Positions 37,009 to 45,861 are shown, counted from the stretch's first letter. The stretch is DNA of 64,000 nt from UBA2588 sp002339805 (GCA_045562555.1 JBJKVO010000015.1:434001-498000), one strand, 5' to 3'. Notes: generated from the letters alone by a model not told the origin. Made by a program: numbers and translations.

Positions 37009-38472
37009 TTAAGTACTTTTGGCCATTTCTATGATTTGGTTACCTATACGAGAAGCTGCACTACCTATATGATGTCCGCATTCAGTCTCTACAAGTTTCA
37101 ATCTACCTTTTTGTTTAGTTTCTGGATGTTTTATCGAATCGATTATTAAATACTCTAGTTGCTCAGGGTCATAAGCAACGACTGTAGCATCGTTTTGAAG
37201 CACGCGTTGATTGTGTGTTTGTCTTTCATCTGCGTCGATGTTGAATCGTGCTGTTTTGTAGGAATTGATTTCTATATTGTTATCTTGGAAGGATACATTG
37301 ATTGTTGGGGTATCAAATATGCTTGCTTCTATGTTAAGGGTCGAAAACATGTTAATCACTGCTTTGCTATGTCGTAGGATAGATCCTAGTTTGATAGATT
37401 CATTGTCTGGCATAAGGTAACGTAGATCATCCCCTACTATTTCGGGATAATCAATTGTAATTACGGAGGGACCATATTGCTTAACCAGAGATTCCCATAT
37501 TTCTAACTCTGTATATAATTTAGAATTATTGTGACGGAAGTAAATTGGGTGGAGTCTAACTAATAAAGTGCAATTTTTTAGTTGTGGATTGTTTGTAATC
37601 GACTCACATATTAACTTTGCTATGTAAGGATTGGATTTGTAGGCGTTGGGGGATTTAGTTCCTAATACTATTATGTCTTTCTCTAGAGGGAGATTGAATT
37701 GAGAATACAGTTCTTCTTTAGCCCATAGTGCTTGAGGAGAATTATAGACATCATAATGAGGTACCCCACCTACCTGAATCATATTTGATTTCTTGTTGTG
37801 TAGGTGGATCAGTTCCGATTTCATGATTTCGGACCATGTGATTATATTAGAGCTTTGATTGATGCCATAGCCTCGGACTGTCGTGTTATCCCAGCTTAAA
37901 ATATAACTAATGGTTTTAATTTTCCTTTTTGTGGATTCCCGCAATACATAGGCATCATGATCGAATGTACCAATACTAGTTGTTAATAATATATTAGGCT
38001 TGAATTGATCAAAGAATGATTTGTTCGCTTGGACGAATGCAAGTTTATTTTCGATTCTGATCATAGAGTGCACTATGGATGGATGAAGTTTGGCTATAAA
38101 TACTAATATGCGGACGATATAAGTTACGATTTTGTTATTGATATTATTATGGCGTTTGCTATCCTCTATTTCCATGGCGAATAAATCAGAGACGGTTTGT
38201 GTCCTTAACGAAAATAATCTAACCATTCTGAGAACCCTGACGATTAGTTTATTGCTGTTTTGGTCATATGCCTCAGTTTCTAGTTTACAAATAGGAATAT
38301 TTTTAAATGGAGTATTATCAAGATAAGATTTGATGCTTTTAGGTCCACTGGTCAATATGATTGGTTCTAGCTCATTTTCTATAAGGATTCTCAATATATC
38401 TGTTTGCATTATTATGCGAGCGCCGAACCCTTGTTCGATTAAGAGTGCTATTCGTTTTTGTTTGTTAACCAA
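37009..38472 (-). CDS. GT-B surface-carbohydrate protein, paralogue B
   Basis: 487 aa; tandem paralogue of the gene at 35560. Shared landmarks are SYILSWDNTTVRGYG, ITWSEIMKSELIHLH, MIQVGGVPHYDVY, LLVRLHPIYFRHN and FSTLNIEASIFDTPTINVSF. The apparent start is TTG at 38472, 9 nt after the neuB stop, without a strong Shine-Dalgarno, so the N-terminus is uncertain. Function probably that of a GT-B transferase; no donor can be assigned. Confidence 0.6.
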   Translation of the reverse strand: MVNKQKRIALLIEQGFGARIIMQTDILRILIENELEPIILTSGPKSIKSYLDNTPFKNIPICKLETEAYDQNSNKLIVRVLRMVRLFSLRTQTVSDLFAMEIEDSKRHNNINNKIVTYIVRILVFIAKLHPSIVHSMIRIENKLAFVQANKSFFDQFKPNILLTTSIGTFDHDAYVLRESTKRKIKTISYILSWDNTTVRGYGINQSSNIITWSEIMKSELIHLHNKKSNMIQVGGVPHYDVYNSPQALWAKEELYSQFNLPLEKDIIVLGTKSPNAYKSNPYIAKLICESITNNPQLKNCTLLVRLHPIYFRHNNSKLYTELEIWESLVKQYGPSVITIDYPEIVGDDLRYLMPDNESIKLGSILRHSKAVINMFSTLNIEASIFDTPTINVSFQDNNIEINSYKTARFNIDADERQTHNQRVLQNDATVVAYDPEQLEYLIIDSIKHPETKQKGRLKLVETECGHHIGSAASRIGNQIIEMAKST

Positions 38473-38481
38473 TTTGTATTA

Positions 38482-39387
38482 TTAACTAGAGTATTTTAGT
38501 TTAACTCGATTAGGTTTCTCGATTTCCATTATAGATTCAGTTTTGAAGTTTAAGGCTTTCGATACCGCGATAGTATCTTTTCGCACTCTTCGTAGCCCAT
38601 CGGGTTCAAGAGATGCAGCATGGTCTGTTCCCTTCCATGCGCGGTCTAGAGTGAAATGCCGTTCTATAAAATCGGCTCCTAATACGAATGCAGGACCATC
38701 TAGTCCAATTCCTGTGTAATGGGCTGAAAAGCCAATTCCTTTGACCACACTACCATATGTTGACTTTAATCTACTTATTGACAATAGGCATATGTCCTCT
38801 GGAGGCACAGGGTATCCTGAGGTGCAATGGTAGAGCACTAATTGTTTTAGGCGACCATTAGACTCAAAAACACTGATTATTTTGTCTTCTTCTTCACTCG
38901 TGGTCATACCTAATGATAAATGTATATCTCCAGAGTAGTTTTGGCATAAATGCTCTAACATTTTGTAGTGAGTGTTAGAAGGTGAACCAATCTTTATGAA
39001 TGGCGGGTTTAACTCTACTATTTCCTTGGCTGAAGTTAGATCCCAAACTGACGTGCTGTATCCAATATCTATCTCTTTGCAATATTGCATAAGTTCTTTG
39101 TGTTGATTAGCTGATAATTCCAAGAATTCTCTGTGGTCTCCATACGTTTTACCATATGAATTTTCTTGAACTGGGTGAGGAGCATTATATTGGGCAGGTG
39201 TTAATAACTCTTTTGGATTACGCTTTTGAAATTTCACGAACTGAGCATCACAAAATACTTTTGCGACGCGAATCATTTCTTTAGCAATTTCAAAATCTCC
39301 TTTATGGTTACATCCAATTTCAGCAATGATGGTTGGAGGTTCTCTTTGTACTAGCGTATTTATGTCTATTGAGTGATTAAGATTCAT
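38482..39387 (-). CDS. neuB: NeuB-family ulosonic acid synthase lacking the SAF domain
   Basis: 301 aa. The PEP-condensing barrel is complete (IIAEIGCNHKGDFEIAKEMI, KFQKRNPKE, SPSNTHYKML, IGFSAHYTGIG, FIERHFTLDRAWKGTDHAASLEPDGL). It stops soon after the barrel, without the C-terminal SAF/antifreeze-like domain (about 60 aa) that normally caps the active site of the partner subunit in dimeric NeuB. The NeuB gene at 42222 has that domain. Condenses a ManNAc-like sugar with PEP; this copy may form a different oligomer or use a phosphorylated sugar. Confidence 0.87.
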   Translation of the reverse strand: MNLNHSIDINTLVQREPPTIIAEIGCNHKGDFEIAKEMIRVAKVFCDAQFVKFQKRNPKELLTPAQYNAPHPVQENSYGKTYGDHREFLELSANQHKELMQYCKEIDIGYSTSVWDLTSAKEIVELNPPFIKIGSPSNTHYKMLEHLCQNYSGDIHLSLGMTTSEEEDKIISVFESNGRLKQLVLYHCTSGYPVPPEDICLLSISRLKSTYGSVVKGIGFSAHYTGIGLDGPAFVLGADFIERHFTLDRAWKGTDHAASLEPDGLRRVRKDTIAVSKALNFKTESIMEIEKPNRVKLKYSS

Positions 39388-39394
39388 AGTATCT

Positions 39395-40498
39395 TTACTT
39401 CAGCGAATCTTTTGAATTCTTATTGATAATTTGATGCAATTTTGTTTGATCACATCGATTAGCACATTTGTAGTTCTCGGGGAAATTACCTTTCAAATGC
39501 CATTCTCTTAAGAGATTGTATTTTTCTCCATTCCATATGTTTTCTAGTGAGTCTTCCTTGACGTTACCTAATTTCATCTCGCAGTTGTAATCCTGAGTGC
39601 ATGGAACAACGTCACCATTAGCCATAACTGTCATTGAAGACCATGGGTACTCACAGTATTGTTGGGCGTAATGTGATTTATTAGTCATTTCATTATCTTC
39701 TTCGTAATACCATCTATTGTCTTGGCTTTTGACATATGCATATACGTCTAAATCCTTCCACATATCCATGAATTCTTGTTGCATTGATCGATTGTCTACA
39801 TTTTCGTTTAATTCAATCATGGTAGGAACAATTAGTGTTTTATAACCTTTAGCGTCGCGCATTGCTATTACATCTTTAATGGTCTGGTAGGCTTTTTCAA
39901 AATTGTTGTATTTACCTCTTATACGTTTTGCATTGGAGTCATCCAATGCATCTATAGAGCATTTTAATACTGTTAATCCTGCCTCCATGATAGATTCTGC
40001 TCTTTTGACAGATAAATTTGCAGGGACACATGAAAAATAAGTAGGGATATTACGATCAGTACATGCCTGAACGCGGTTAACAATATTTTTATCTACCAAA
40101 GGTTCTCCATATCCATGTAAGATTACGCACCGGGAGACTACATAGAAATAGAATGCGTTTTCGGAATGTTCATCAAAATTGATTCCATATTCGGTATTTA
40201 TAAATTCCCAGAAAGCTTCCATGCTCTCAGGAGTATGAGGGGTCATTTGATCCAATACATTTGCAAATGTATTGTCATCTATCCAGTCAATATCTCTGGT
40301 CATTAGGCTGGTCCGAGGACACATTATGCAAGTCATATTGCAGTGATTGGTCGTTTCGATGTTGAATACGTGTGGCTTATGTGATCTGAGGGACTCCAAC
40401 TGTTCTTCGATTTTCATAATGTCTTTGCTGGTGATTCGCCCTTGCATTAATTCTTTTTTTAGAACGTCTGCTTTGTGTATAAAATTTATGTCATACAT
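39395..40498 (-). CDS. Radical SAM enzyme with C-terminal SPASM-like cluster
   Basis: 367 aa. The CxxxCxxC motif is NHCNMTCIMCPRT; HGYGEPLVDK follows, and a C-terminal Cys set (CEYPWSSMTVMANGDVVPCTQDYNC with CANRC) looks like SPASM auxiliary cluster ligands. An extra segment of about 60 residues lies between the first cluster motif and the GEP motif. It sits between a neuB and a Gfo/Idh oxidoreductase gene, so it probably modifies a sugar or sugar nucleotide of the glycan by radical chemistry; the reaction is unknown. Confidence 0.82.
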   Translation of the reverse strand: MYDINFIHKADVLKKELMQGRITSKDIMKIEEQLESLRSHKPHVFNIETTNHCNMTCIMCPRTSLMTRDIDWIDDNTFANVLDQMTPHTPESMEAFWEFINTEYGINFDEHSENAFYFYVVSRCVILHGYGEPLVDKNIVNRVQACTDRNIPTYFSCVPANLSVKRAESIMEAGLTVLKCSIDALDDSNAKRIRGKYNNFEKAYQTIKDVIAMRDAKGYKTLIVPTMIELNENVDNRSMQQEFMDMWKDLDVYAYVKSQDNRWYYEEDNEMTNKSHYAQQYCEYPWSSMTVMANGDVVPCTQDYNCEMKLGNVKEDSLENIWNGEKYNLLREWHLKGNFPENYKCANRCDQTKLHQIINKNSKDSLK

Positions 40499-40509
40499 AG
40501 TTATTAACC

Positions 40510-41508
40510 TTATTTGGAATCTATATAGTTTTTTATGGATAGAGTTGTTTCGAGCCCCTGTAGGTTGTTATGTATATTGCTAAGGGGTTCTTTGTTATTA
40601 GTTACTGCATAAAGGAAGTCTTTCAATTCTTCTTCAAACATTATATTCCTTTCCCATGTGTCTTCTACTTTAGAGATTTCCTTAATCTCTCCTGAAATGG
40701 TTAACTTTGCTATGTTCTGGTAATAATCCCATTTTATATTACCGTGTTCACCTATGATTTTCATGGTTCTACTGGGCGGATTTTGCAAGTAATCTATATG
40801 GATGTGGATTATAGCATTATTAGAGGTTTTTAAGGTTGCGCTTATGTAGTCTTCTACGTCAGTTCCAAGGCTAGGAATATTCCCACCCTGTGCATATATC
40901 AATTCTAATCTACCAAATATCCAGGTCAAATAATCTATATCGTGGATTTGGGTTAATGCTACTCCTCCGCCTAATTCTCTTTTAGCCGCATAACTATCCT
41001 TGTGGTCTTCCCAAGGGTGCCATAAAGGTAAATATTCTCCTGCATTAACGCTCACATGGATAATTTGCCCAATGTTTTGGTTTGATATCCATTTTCTTAT
41101 ATCAAGTAAATTTGGATGAAATCTCATTTGATAACCAAGACCTACTTTCACGTTTTTTTCATTGATTAGTCTGAGTAATCTCGGTAGCGATTTCAGGTTA
41201 TTTGATAGAGGTTTCTCTATAAATACATGGGAGTTATGTTCTATTGCTTTTAATGCGTATTCCATATGCATTGAAGTTGGATTGCATATAAATACGACGT
41301 CATAATTGTCCTGTAATGCCATATCATAATCGTTGTATATAGTTATTTTTGATAGATCTAGTTCTGAATGGAGCTTGTTTGTTGTCCGCACTACCCCTAT
41401 TTGCGTGACGCCAAGTTTGTGTAGATTTTTGTAGTGCCTGGAACCAATTGAGCCTAGCCCGACAATTAATATTTTAAGATTCATAATTTGGTTAATGCTA
41501 TTTATCAT
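40510..41508 (-). CDS. Gfo/Idh/MocA-family oxidoreductase
   Basis: 332 aa. LKILIVGLGSIGSRHYKNL is the NAD(P) loop, VFIEKPLSNN the EKP catalytic motif, and GGGVALTQIHDIDYLTWIFG the His-Asp substrate motif. Family members oxidise or reduce sugars or CMP/UDP-sugars. The ATG at 41508 has AGG 8 nt upstream but overlaps the NeuA-type gene by 11 nt; the ATG at 41484 gives the usual compact N-terminus. Confidence 0.83.
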   Translation of the reverse strand: MINSINQIMNLKILIVGLGSIGSRHYKNLHKLGVTQIGVVRTTNKLHSELDLSKITIYNDYDMALQDNYDVVFICNPTSMHMEYALKAIEHNSHVFIEKPLSNNLKSLPRLLRLINEKNVKVGLGYQMRFHPNLLDIRKWISNQNIGQIIHVSVNAGEYLPLWHPWEDHKDSYAAKRELGGGVALTQIHDIDYLTWIFGRLELIYAQGGNIPSLGTDVEDYISATLKTSNNAIIHIHIDYLQNPPSRTMKIIGEHGNIKWDYYQNIAKLTISGEIKEISKVEDTWERNIMFEEELKDFLYAVTNNKEPLSNIHNNLQGLETTLSIKNYIDSK

Positions 41509-42208
41509 GAATGAACCTAGAAAAATCCAAGCTTAATTGGTCATCTATATCAACTATATTGGGTTCTGTAAGAATGTGTCCTAGTATTCTGGTTCCTGAC
41601 ATTGAATTCAATCTGGTGAGAGTTTCCCTTCTGATTACGTCTAGATAACCAGGTTGAAAATATGACTGCGGTAACGATTGCCTTGGCTGATTATATGGCT
41701 CATAAATATCTGATGATATTAGAGGAGTTAGATAGCCATAGTCTTCACTTAAAGTCCACATCTTATAGGGATGCTCTTTGGAAGGAGTGACCACTCTTAA
41801 CGAGTCTGCTTCTTTGATCTCAATCATTTTAGCTATACAGGCATCTATGATTTTTGCATCTCGGAAGGGAGTGGTAGGTCGCAAATGAACTATCAAATCT
41901 GGTATATAAGATTCTTTTTCTTTTAGCCAAGTTAGGCAATGTTGAAATACAGGAAGATCTGAGGTATCGTCTTGAGCTATATTCGCAGGTCTTTTAAATG
42001 GTGTTTCGGCATTATATTGTTGACTTATTGCCATAATTTTTTCAGAGTCAGTACTGACTATGACTCTGTTGATAGCGGTCGCTTCTAATGCAGATAATAT
42101 GCTGTGGGCAATAAGTGGCTTCCCTGCAAGTTCCACCACATTCTTACCTGGGATAGATTTGGAACCACCTCTTGCTGGTATTATGGCTAGTACTTTTGTT
42201 TTGAACAT
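41498..42208 (-). CDS. neuA: CMP-ulosonic acid cytidylyltransferase, second copy
   Basis: 236 aa NeuA-type enzyme (VLAIIPARGGSKSIPGKNVV, IAQDDTSDLPVFQH, HLRPTTPFRD, QPGYLDVIRR). Followed by an oxidoreductase and preceded by a complete NeuB at 42222, so this pair forms a second ulosonate branch, distinct from the neuA/neuC set at 30433-32330. The usual sialic acid RNGAIY motif is replaced by FQPGYLDV, a form seen in CMP-legionaminate-like enzymes as I recall; not verified. Confidence 0.85.
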   Translation of the reverse strand: MFKTKVLAIIPARGGSKSIPGKNVVELAGKPLIAHSILSALEATAINRVIVSTDSEKIMAISQQYNAETPFKRPANIAQDDTSDLPVFQHCLTWLKEKESYIPDLIVHLRPTTPFRDAKIIDACIAKMIEIKEADSLRVVTPSKEHPYKMWTLSEDYGYLTPLISSDIYEPYNQPRQSLPQSYFQPGYLDVIRRETLTRLNSMSGTRILGHILTEPNIVDIDDQLSLDFSRFIHDK

Positions 42209-42221
42209 GATCTTAGGGTAC

Positions 42222-43271
42222 TTAAACTATGTCCTCTAATAAGATAGGCTTGTCTGCTTTTATACTATTTTTCAATTGTTTACCCAATAGATGTGGTGCC
42301 TCACTTGGGGGTAGCCCGGTTCCAGGTTTTTTAAAAGCTAAATCTTCTGATGTTAGAAGATGACCAGCATTTAAGTTGTCTTTAGCGACTATGCTTTTAG
42401 CAAATAAATCTCTTAACGGTTTCAATTCTTGTGCTATTTGATTCTTGTCTACAGGGTTATTAATCATTCGTTCAATATATCTGATACCTTTGACCACTTC
42501 AGAGAGTTCATCAATAGTTATTGATGCAGGCACATCTGGTCCAAACGTTTGCTTGGAAAAGGTTACATGAATTTCTAACATGTCTATTTCTAACGCTGAA
42601 GCAGCTAGAGGAGAATATATTGTTCCTGAATGGTCCGATAGACCCACGGGTATATCAAAAAGCTCTCTTAATACAGGTATGTTGTTGATTCCTATTTGCT
42701 CTGGAGGGCAAGGATACGCAGTTGTAGTTTGGAAAACCAGGACTGGAATCTTATATTCTTGCAAAAAAGATAAGATGTTTTGTATTTCTGATAAGTCACT
42801 CATGCCAGTTGATAGCAATACAGGTTTACTTGTTTCCGCGATTTTAGTTAGCATAGGTATGTTGCTGACCTCTCCTGAGGCAATTTTCCAAGCTGGCATA
42901 CTGAGGTCTTCCAATAGATCAACCGCTGCTTCCGAGAAAGGTGAGCTAAGGAAAGTGATACCAGTGTCCTTACAATGATCCCGTAAGCCTTCCCATTGTT
43001 CTTCGGTGAATTCCATTCGTTTCCAGTATTCGTATCTGTTAGAGTCTTGTTTGCTGAATTGAACTCGGAATGGTTCATCTGGAGTACTTTCTTCCGAAGC
43101 TATGTGAGTTTGAAATTTTATTGCGTCAGCTCCTGCTGCTGCTACAGCGTCTATATAAGCGTGAGCTGTGCCTAAACTGCCATCGTGCGCCTGTGCTATT
43201 TCTGCAATTATGAAACATCTTCCGTCACCTATTACATTACCGTCAATCGAAAAAGTGTTTTTGTTGTTCAT
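42222..43271 (-). CDS. neuB: NeuB-family ulosonic acid synthase with SAF domain
   Basis: 349 aa. PEP-condensing barrel (FIIAEIAQAHDGSLGTAHAYID, DAIKFQTHIASEES, KIASGEVSNIPML, GLSDHSGTIYS, IEIHVTF-like LEIHVTFSKQTFGPD), then the SAF domain (about residues 285-349: FAKSIVAKDNLNAGHLLTSEDL, PGTGLPPSEAP). Complete and therefore probably active. Product type (Neu5Ac, legionaminic or pseudaminic) cannot be told; PseI/LegI-like alternatives remain open. Confidence 0.88.
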   Translation of the reverse strand: MNNKNTFSIDGNVIGDGRCFIIAEIAQAHDGSLGTAHAYIDAVAAAGADAIKFQTHIASEESTPDEPFRVQFSKQDSNRYEYWKRMEFTEEQWEGLRDHCKDTGITFLSSPFSEAAVDLLEDLSMPAWKIASGEVSNIPMLTKIAETSKPVLLSTGMSDLSEIQNILSFLQEYKIPVLVFQTTTAYPCPPEQIGINNIPVLRELFDIPVGLSDHSGTIYSPLAASALEIDMLEIHVTFSKQTFGPDVPASITIDELSEVVKGIRYIERMINNPVDKNQIAQELKPLRDLFAKSIVAKDNLNAGHLLTSEDLAFKKPGTGLPPSEAPHLLGKQLKNSIKADKPILLEDIV

Positions 43272-43272
43272 A

Positions 43273-43983
43273 TCAATTCTCCATTATAAGATTTGAAGGC
43301 TGGGAGAGTATTGTTAAATGCCTGAGTAGAGGATGCATAATATAGTAATTGTGTCCGTGAGGGTCTTGTTCTGTTATGCCAGTGAATTTATTGTCACTCA
43401 TGTATTTGGTGATTACCTCTGATAACACCTGTGACCTAATGAATGGATCATATTCATGGTCAATAGTGGACCAATCCTCAGGAGGATCGAATTTACGCCT
43501 GATAACTAGAGGTCCCGTATCGATGTTATTGTCTATCAGAATGGCTGCTGCACCACATGATTGCTCTTGTAGAAGGCTATAATAAATGGTGGTACTTCCT
43601 TTATAGTCAGGTAAATATCCAGGATGTATATGCAGAAATTGTTTGCCAGTTTTGAGTATATTGTCTCTTATGATCGCTCCTCCAGAGCCTGAATAGATAA
43701 ATATATTTACGGCTGATTGGTTTAAGGTCTCCTCTACGCCTGGATCATTAATGTTGTTCGTGTTCAGGAGGGTGACGTTGGTAGACATTCGATTTAATAG
43801 TTCAATGCTGCTTGATTCTGAATCAAATAATGTTGTGTTATGTGTGACACTAGAAATCTTGGGAGCGCCATTTTCAAGCAATATGGCTTGTTCTAAACGG
43901 ATTTGATCTTTCAAGAGACAAGATAAATAAGCTCTGGTTCGTAGTGTGTCAACTCCTAATATCCCGATATTAATAGTCTTCAT
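43273..43983 (-). CDS. Formyltransferase-fold enzyme
   Basis: 236 aa, related to the 10-formyl-THF-dependent sugar formyltransferases and Fmt. LHIHPGYLPDYKGSTTIYYSLL is the family loop, with the catalytic His kept; the Asn two residues before it (NxH in most members) reads His here. LIDNNIDTGPLVI gives the catalytic Asp. Likely N-formylates an amino sugar of the glycan. The N-terminal half is divergent. Begins 14 nt inside the 3' end of the small unknown gene upstream. Confidence 0.75.
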   Translation of the reverse strand: MKTINIGILGVDTLRTRAYLSCLLKDQIRLEQAILLENGAPKISSVTHNTTLFDSESSSIELLNRMSTNVTLLNTNNINDPGVEETLNQSAVNIFIYSGSGGAIIRDNILKTGKQFLHIHPGYLPDYKGSTTIYYSLLQEQSCGAAAILIDNNIDTGPLVIRRKFDPPEDWSTIDHEYDPFIRSQVLSEVITKYMSDNKFTGITEQDPHGHNYYIMHPLLRHLTILSQPSNLIMEN

Positions 43984-44560
43984 GAATTTGACACTTCTCT
44001 ATTAAACATTGTACGGAATATAGTTCAAACTGGATTGATATATTGATAAGAGCTTTCAACTCTTTTTCTAAAGTTTTTTCATACGTAGAAATGACTAAAT
44101 CATTTAATTTAAGCGCGGTGTTAAGGTATCGATAATTATCGGAATTTTGTTGTTCTGACAGTAGTATTAAAGCGAATAAAATGTAATTAATTAACTGCTC
44201 GTACAGTTTTGAGTTAGGTTTGAAATTTTCATCGTAATCAGAGTATATACGTTTAGACACTTCAAATCTTTGTAACAACCGCTCAATCCACTTAGAATCT
44301 CTCGATGTATCATCAATCAACTCAAGAAGCTTTTTAGAGGTCGGAGTTGTGCACAGTCCTTCTATGCCGTATTTTTCAATGATGTTGTGTAGTGGGGGAT
44401 TATCAGAGATAGGCGTATACGACAGTCCTATTCTTTTTAAAAATGAACACCGGTTTTCGAAGTAGTCAGTTAAAAATTGAGTACCATGCCATGGCGTGTA
44501 ATGGTAATGTTCTTTAGTAATTAATCTATCAGTTTCAGTATATGTGTATGTGTTACTCAT
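43970..44560 (-). CDS. Protein of unknown function next to phosphoramidate genes
   Basis: 196 aa, not recognised. No signal peptide or transmembrane helix; aromatic N-terminus (YTYTETDRLITKEHYHYTPWHG), and a helical C-terminal half (KLYEQLINYILFALILLSEQQ, TYEKTLEKELKALINISIQF). It overlaps the CysC-like kinase gene by 8 nt and the formyltransferase gene by 14 nt, so it is translationally coupled to both and surely expressed with them. Possibly an accessory or acceptor-binding protein for the phosphoramidate pathway; that is only position-based. Confidence 0.6.
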   Translation of the reverse strand: MSNTYTYTETDRLITKEHYHYTPWHGTQFLTDYFENRCSFLKRIGLSYTPISDNPPLHNIIEKYGIEGLCTTPTSKKLLELIDDTSRDSKWIERLLQRFEVSKRIYSDYDENFKPNSKLYEQLINYILFALILLSEQQNSDNYRYLNTALKLNDLVISTYEKTLEKELKALINISIQFELYSVQCLIEKCQIHEDY

Positions 44561-45062
44561 AAAATGTATCTTTCACATTTTCAAAAATCAAGTCCGCCGC
44601 TTCTTTCGCTGTTGTTAGTTCAGGGATATTTTTGACAGTGAGATCGGGATACTCAGGGGGATTGAATGCGATGTCGTACCCTACCACATTTTTGTTTTCG
44701 GATGATGAATATAATCCCTTTTGATTACGTTGAGTAATAAGGGCCATCGGCACGTCTAAATATACTTCATAATATTCATTGTAATTCTGTCTATTCCATT
44801 CACGGTCTTCTTTGAATAATGACAGGATTGAACATATTACGTTAATATTTTGTGAATCTAGATGCTTACATAAATTTCTTATCCGTGAGGCGTTTATTTT
44901 TCTGTCCTCTAGGGAATGGCCCAAATCATTCATCATAATCTTGCGTATATCATCACCATCGATAAAAACACAGTTTGAATGTGAAATATTTACACGTTCG
45001 TATAGGTGTTTACCTATAGTAGTTTTACCTGAACCGGGTAATCCTATAATCCAAATCACCAT
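44553..45062 (-). CDS. CysC-like kinase, candidate CDP-phosphoramidate 3'-kinase (Cj1415-like)
   Basis: 169 aa with an APS-kinase fold. Walker A GLPGSGKTT (7-15), FIDGDDIR, and the lid-region segment KGLYSSSENKNVVGYDIAFNPP. It would normally be called adenylylsulfate kinase. No ATP sulfurylase is in the window, however, and all four partners of the C. jejuni phosphoramidate pathway lie immediately upstream. There Cj1415, annotated as CysC, phosphorylates the 3'-OH of cytidine diphosphoramidate. I prefer that role. The start at 45062 has AAGGA 8 nt upstream and follows the methyltransferase TGA by one base. Confidence 0.78.
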   Translation of the reverse strand: MVIWIIGLPGSGKTTIGKHLYERVNISHSNCVFIDGDDIRKIMMNDLGHSLEDRKINASRIRNLCKHLDSQNINVICSILSLFKEDREWNRQNYNEYYEVYLDVPMALITQRNQKGLYSSSENKNVVGYDIAFNPPEYPDLTVKNIPELTTAKEAADLIFENVKDTFYE

Positions 45063-45063
45063 G

Positions 45064-45861
45064 TCAGGCTTCCTTTGTTCCAATGTATACTAAGACGTTG
45101 CAAAATTGACCTGGGAATAGAGTAGTTAATATCTTGTCAAAAAATTTACCGATAACATTTAGTTTGTATCCTTCTGAACGATTGGTAGCCTCAGATGAAT
45201 TATATAAAGAAAAAAATCTGAATCTGTATAATATTGAAACATTTTTGGCTTTGTGGGTATGCCTTGTGACTAGTTGATGGTCTTTAAGCAATTCTTCAAA
45301 TTCTTTGGATGTAAACAGCATCCTGTGGAATTCTTTTTTTGACGAAATTGAATTGTTATTCTTGTTCCTTATGTTATTCCAATACCACTCGTTGAGATTC
45401 ATTTCCCAGTTATCGGGTCTAATCGATATACAAAATTGACCGTGTTGTTTTAATATCCTAGAACATTCGGATAATGCGGTTTTAATCTCTGATAAATTTT
45501 CGATATTGTGGTATACCCCAAAGGCTAATACGTTGTCATAAGTTGAATCTGGGTGATTCAATTTGATAGCATCTCCTGATTGTATTGGGAGATTTGGGTC
45601 TGTTTTTTTTGCGTTTTCAACCGCTACTTGACTACGTTCCATTCCTTCTATGTTGAATCCATTGTAAAAATAATGCTTAAGCACACGACCTGCACCGCAT
45701 CCAATTTCCAAGGTTTTCTGAGTTTTTTCTGTCATAATCATTTCGGCGTATTTAATCGGATATATATTGGTGTTAGTGAATTTGGATTGATCTTCTCCAG
45801 CCTCTTCCCATCTTCTGTCCCAGTATTGGCTATTACTTTCCTTCCTATAAACTTTTTTCAT
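45064..45861 (-). CDS. SAM-dependent methyltransferase of the phosphoramidate cassette
   Basis: 265 aa class I methyltransferase: YWDRRWEEAG at the start, LEIGCGAGRVLKHYF (SAM motif I), GDAIKLNHPDSTYDNVLAFGVYHN. It lies between the nucleotidyltransferase and the CysC-like kinase and overlaps the former by 17 nt. In C. jejuni the cassette includes methyltransferases (Cj1419/Cj1420) needed for the O-methyl group of methyl phosphoramidate; this gene is the positional counterpart. The methyl acceptor is inferred. Confidence 0.8.
   Translation of the reverse strand: MKKVYRKESNSQYWDRRWEEAGEDQSKFTNTNIYPIKYAEMIMTEKTQKTLEIGCGAGRVLKHYFYNGFNIEGMERSQVAVENAKKTDPNLPIQSGDAIKLNHPDSTYDNVLAFGVYHNIENLSEIKTALSECSRILKQHGQFCISIRPDNWEMNLNEWYWNNIRNKNNNSISSKKEFHRMLFTSKEFEELLKDHQLVTRHTHKAKNVSILYRFRFFSLYNSSEATNRSEGYKLNVIGKFFDKILTTLFPGQFCNVLVYIGTKEA

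Noticed and set aside
44553..45062. Reading the CysC-like protein as a true APS kinase feeding PAPS to the sulfotransferase-like gene
   Set aside because: No ATP sulfurylase is visible, and the four immediate neighbours match the phosphoramidate pathway in which a CysC homologue has another substrate. Kept as an alternative only.
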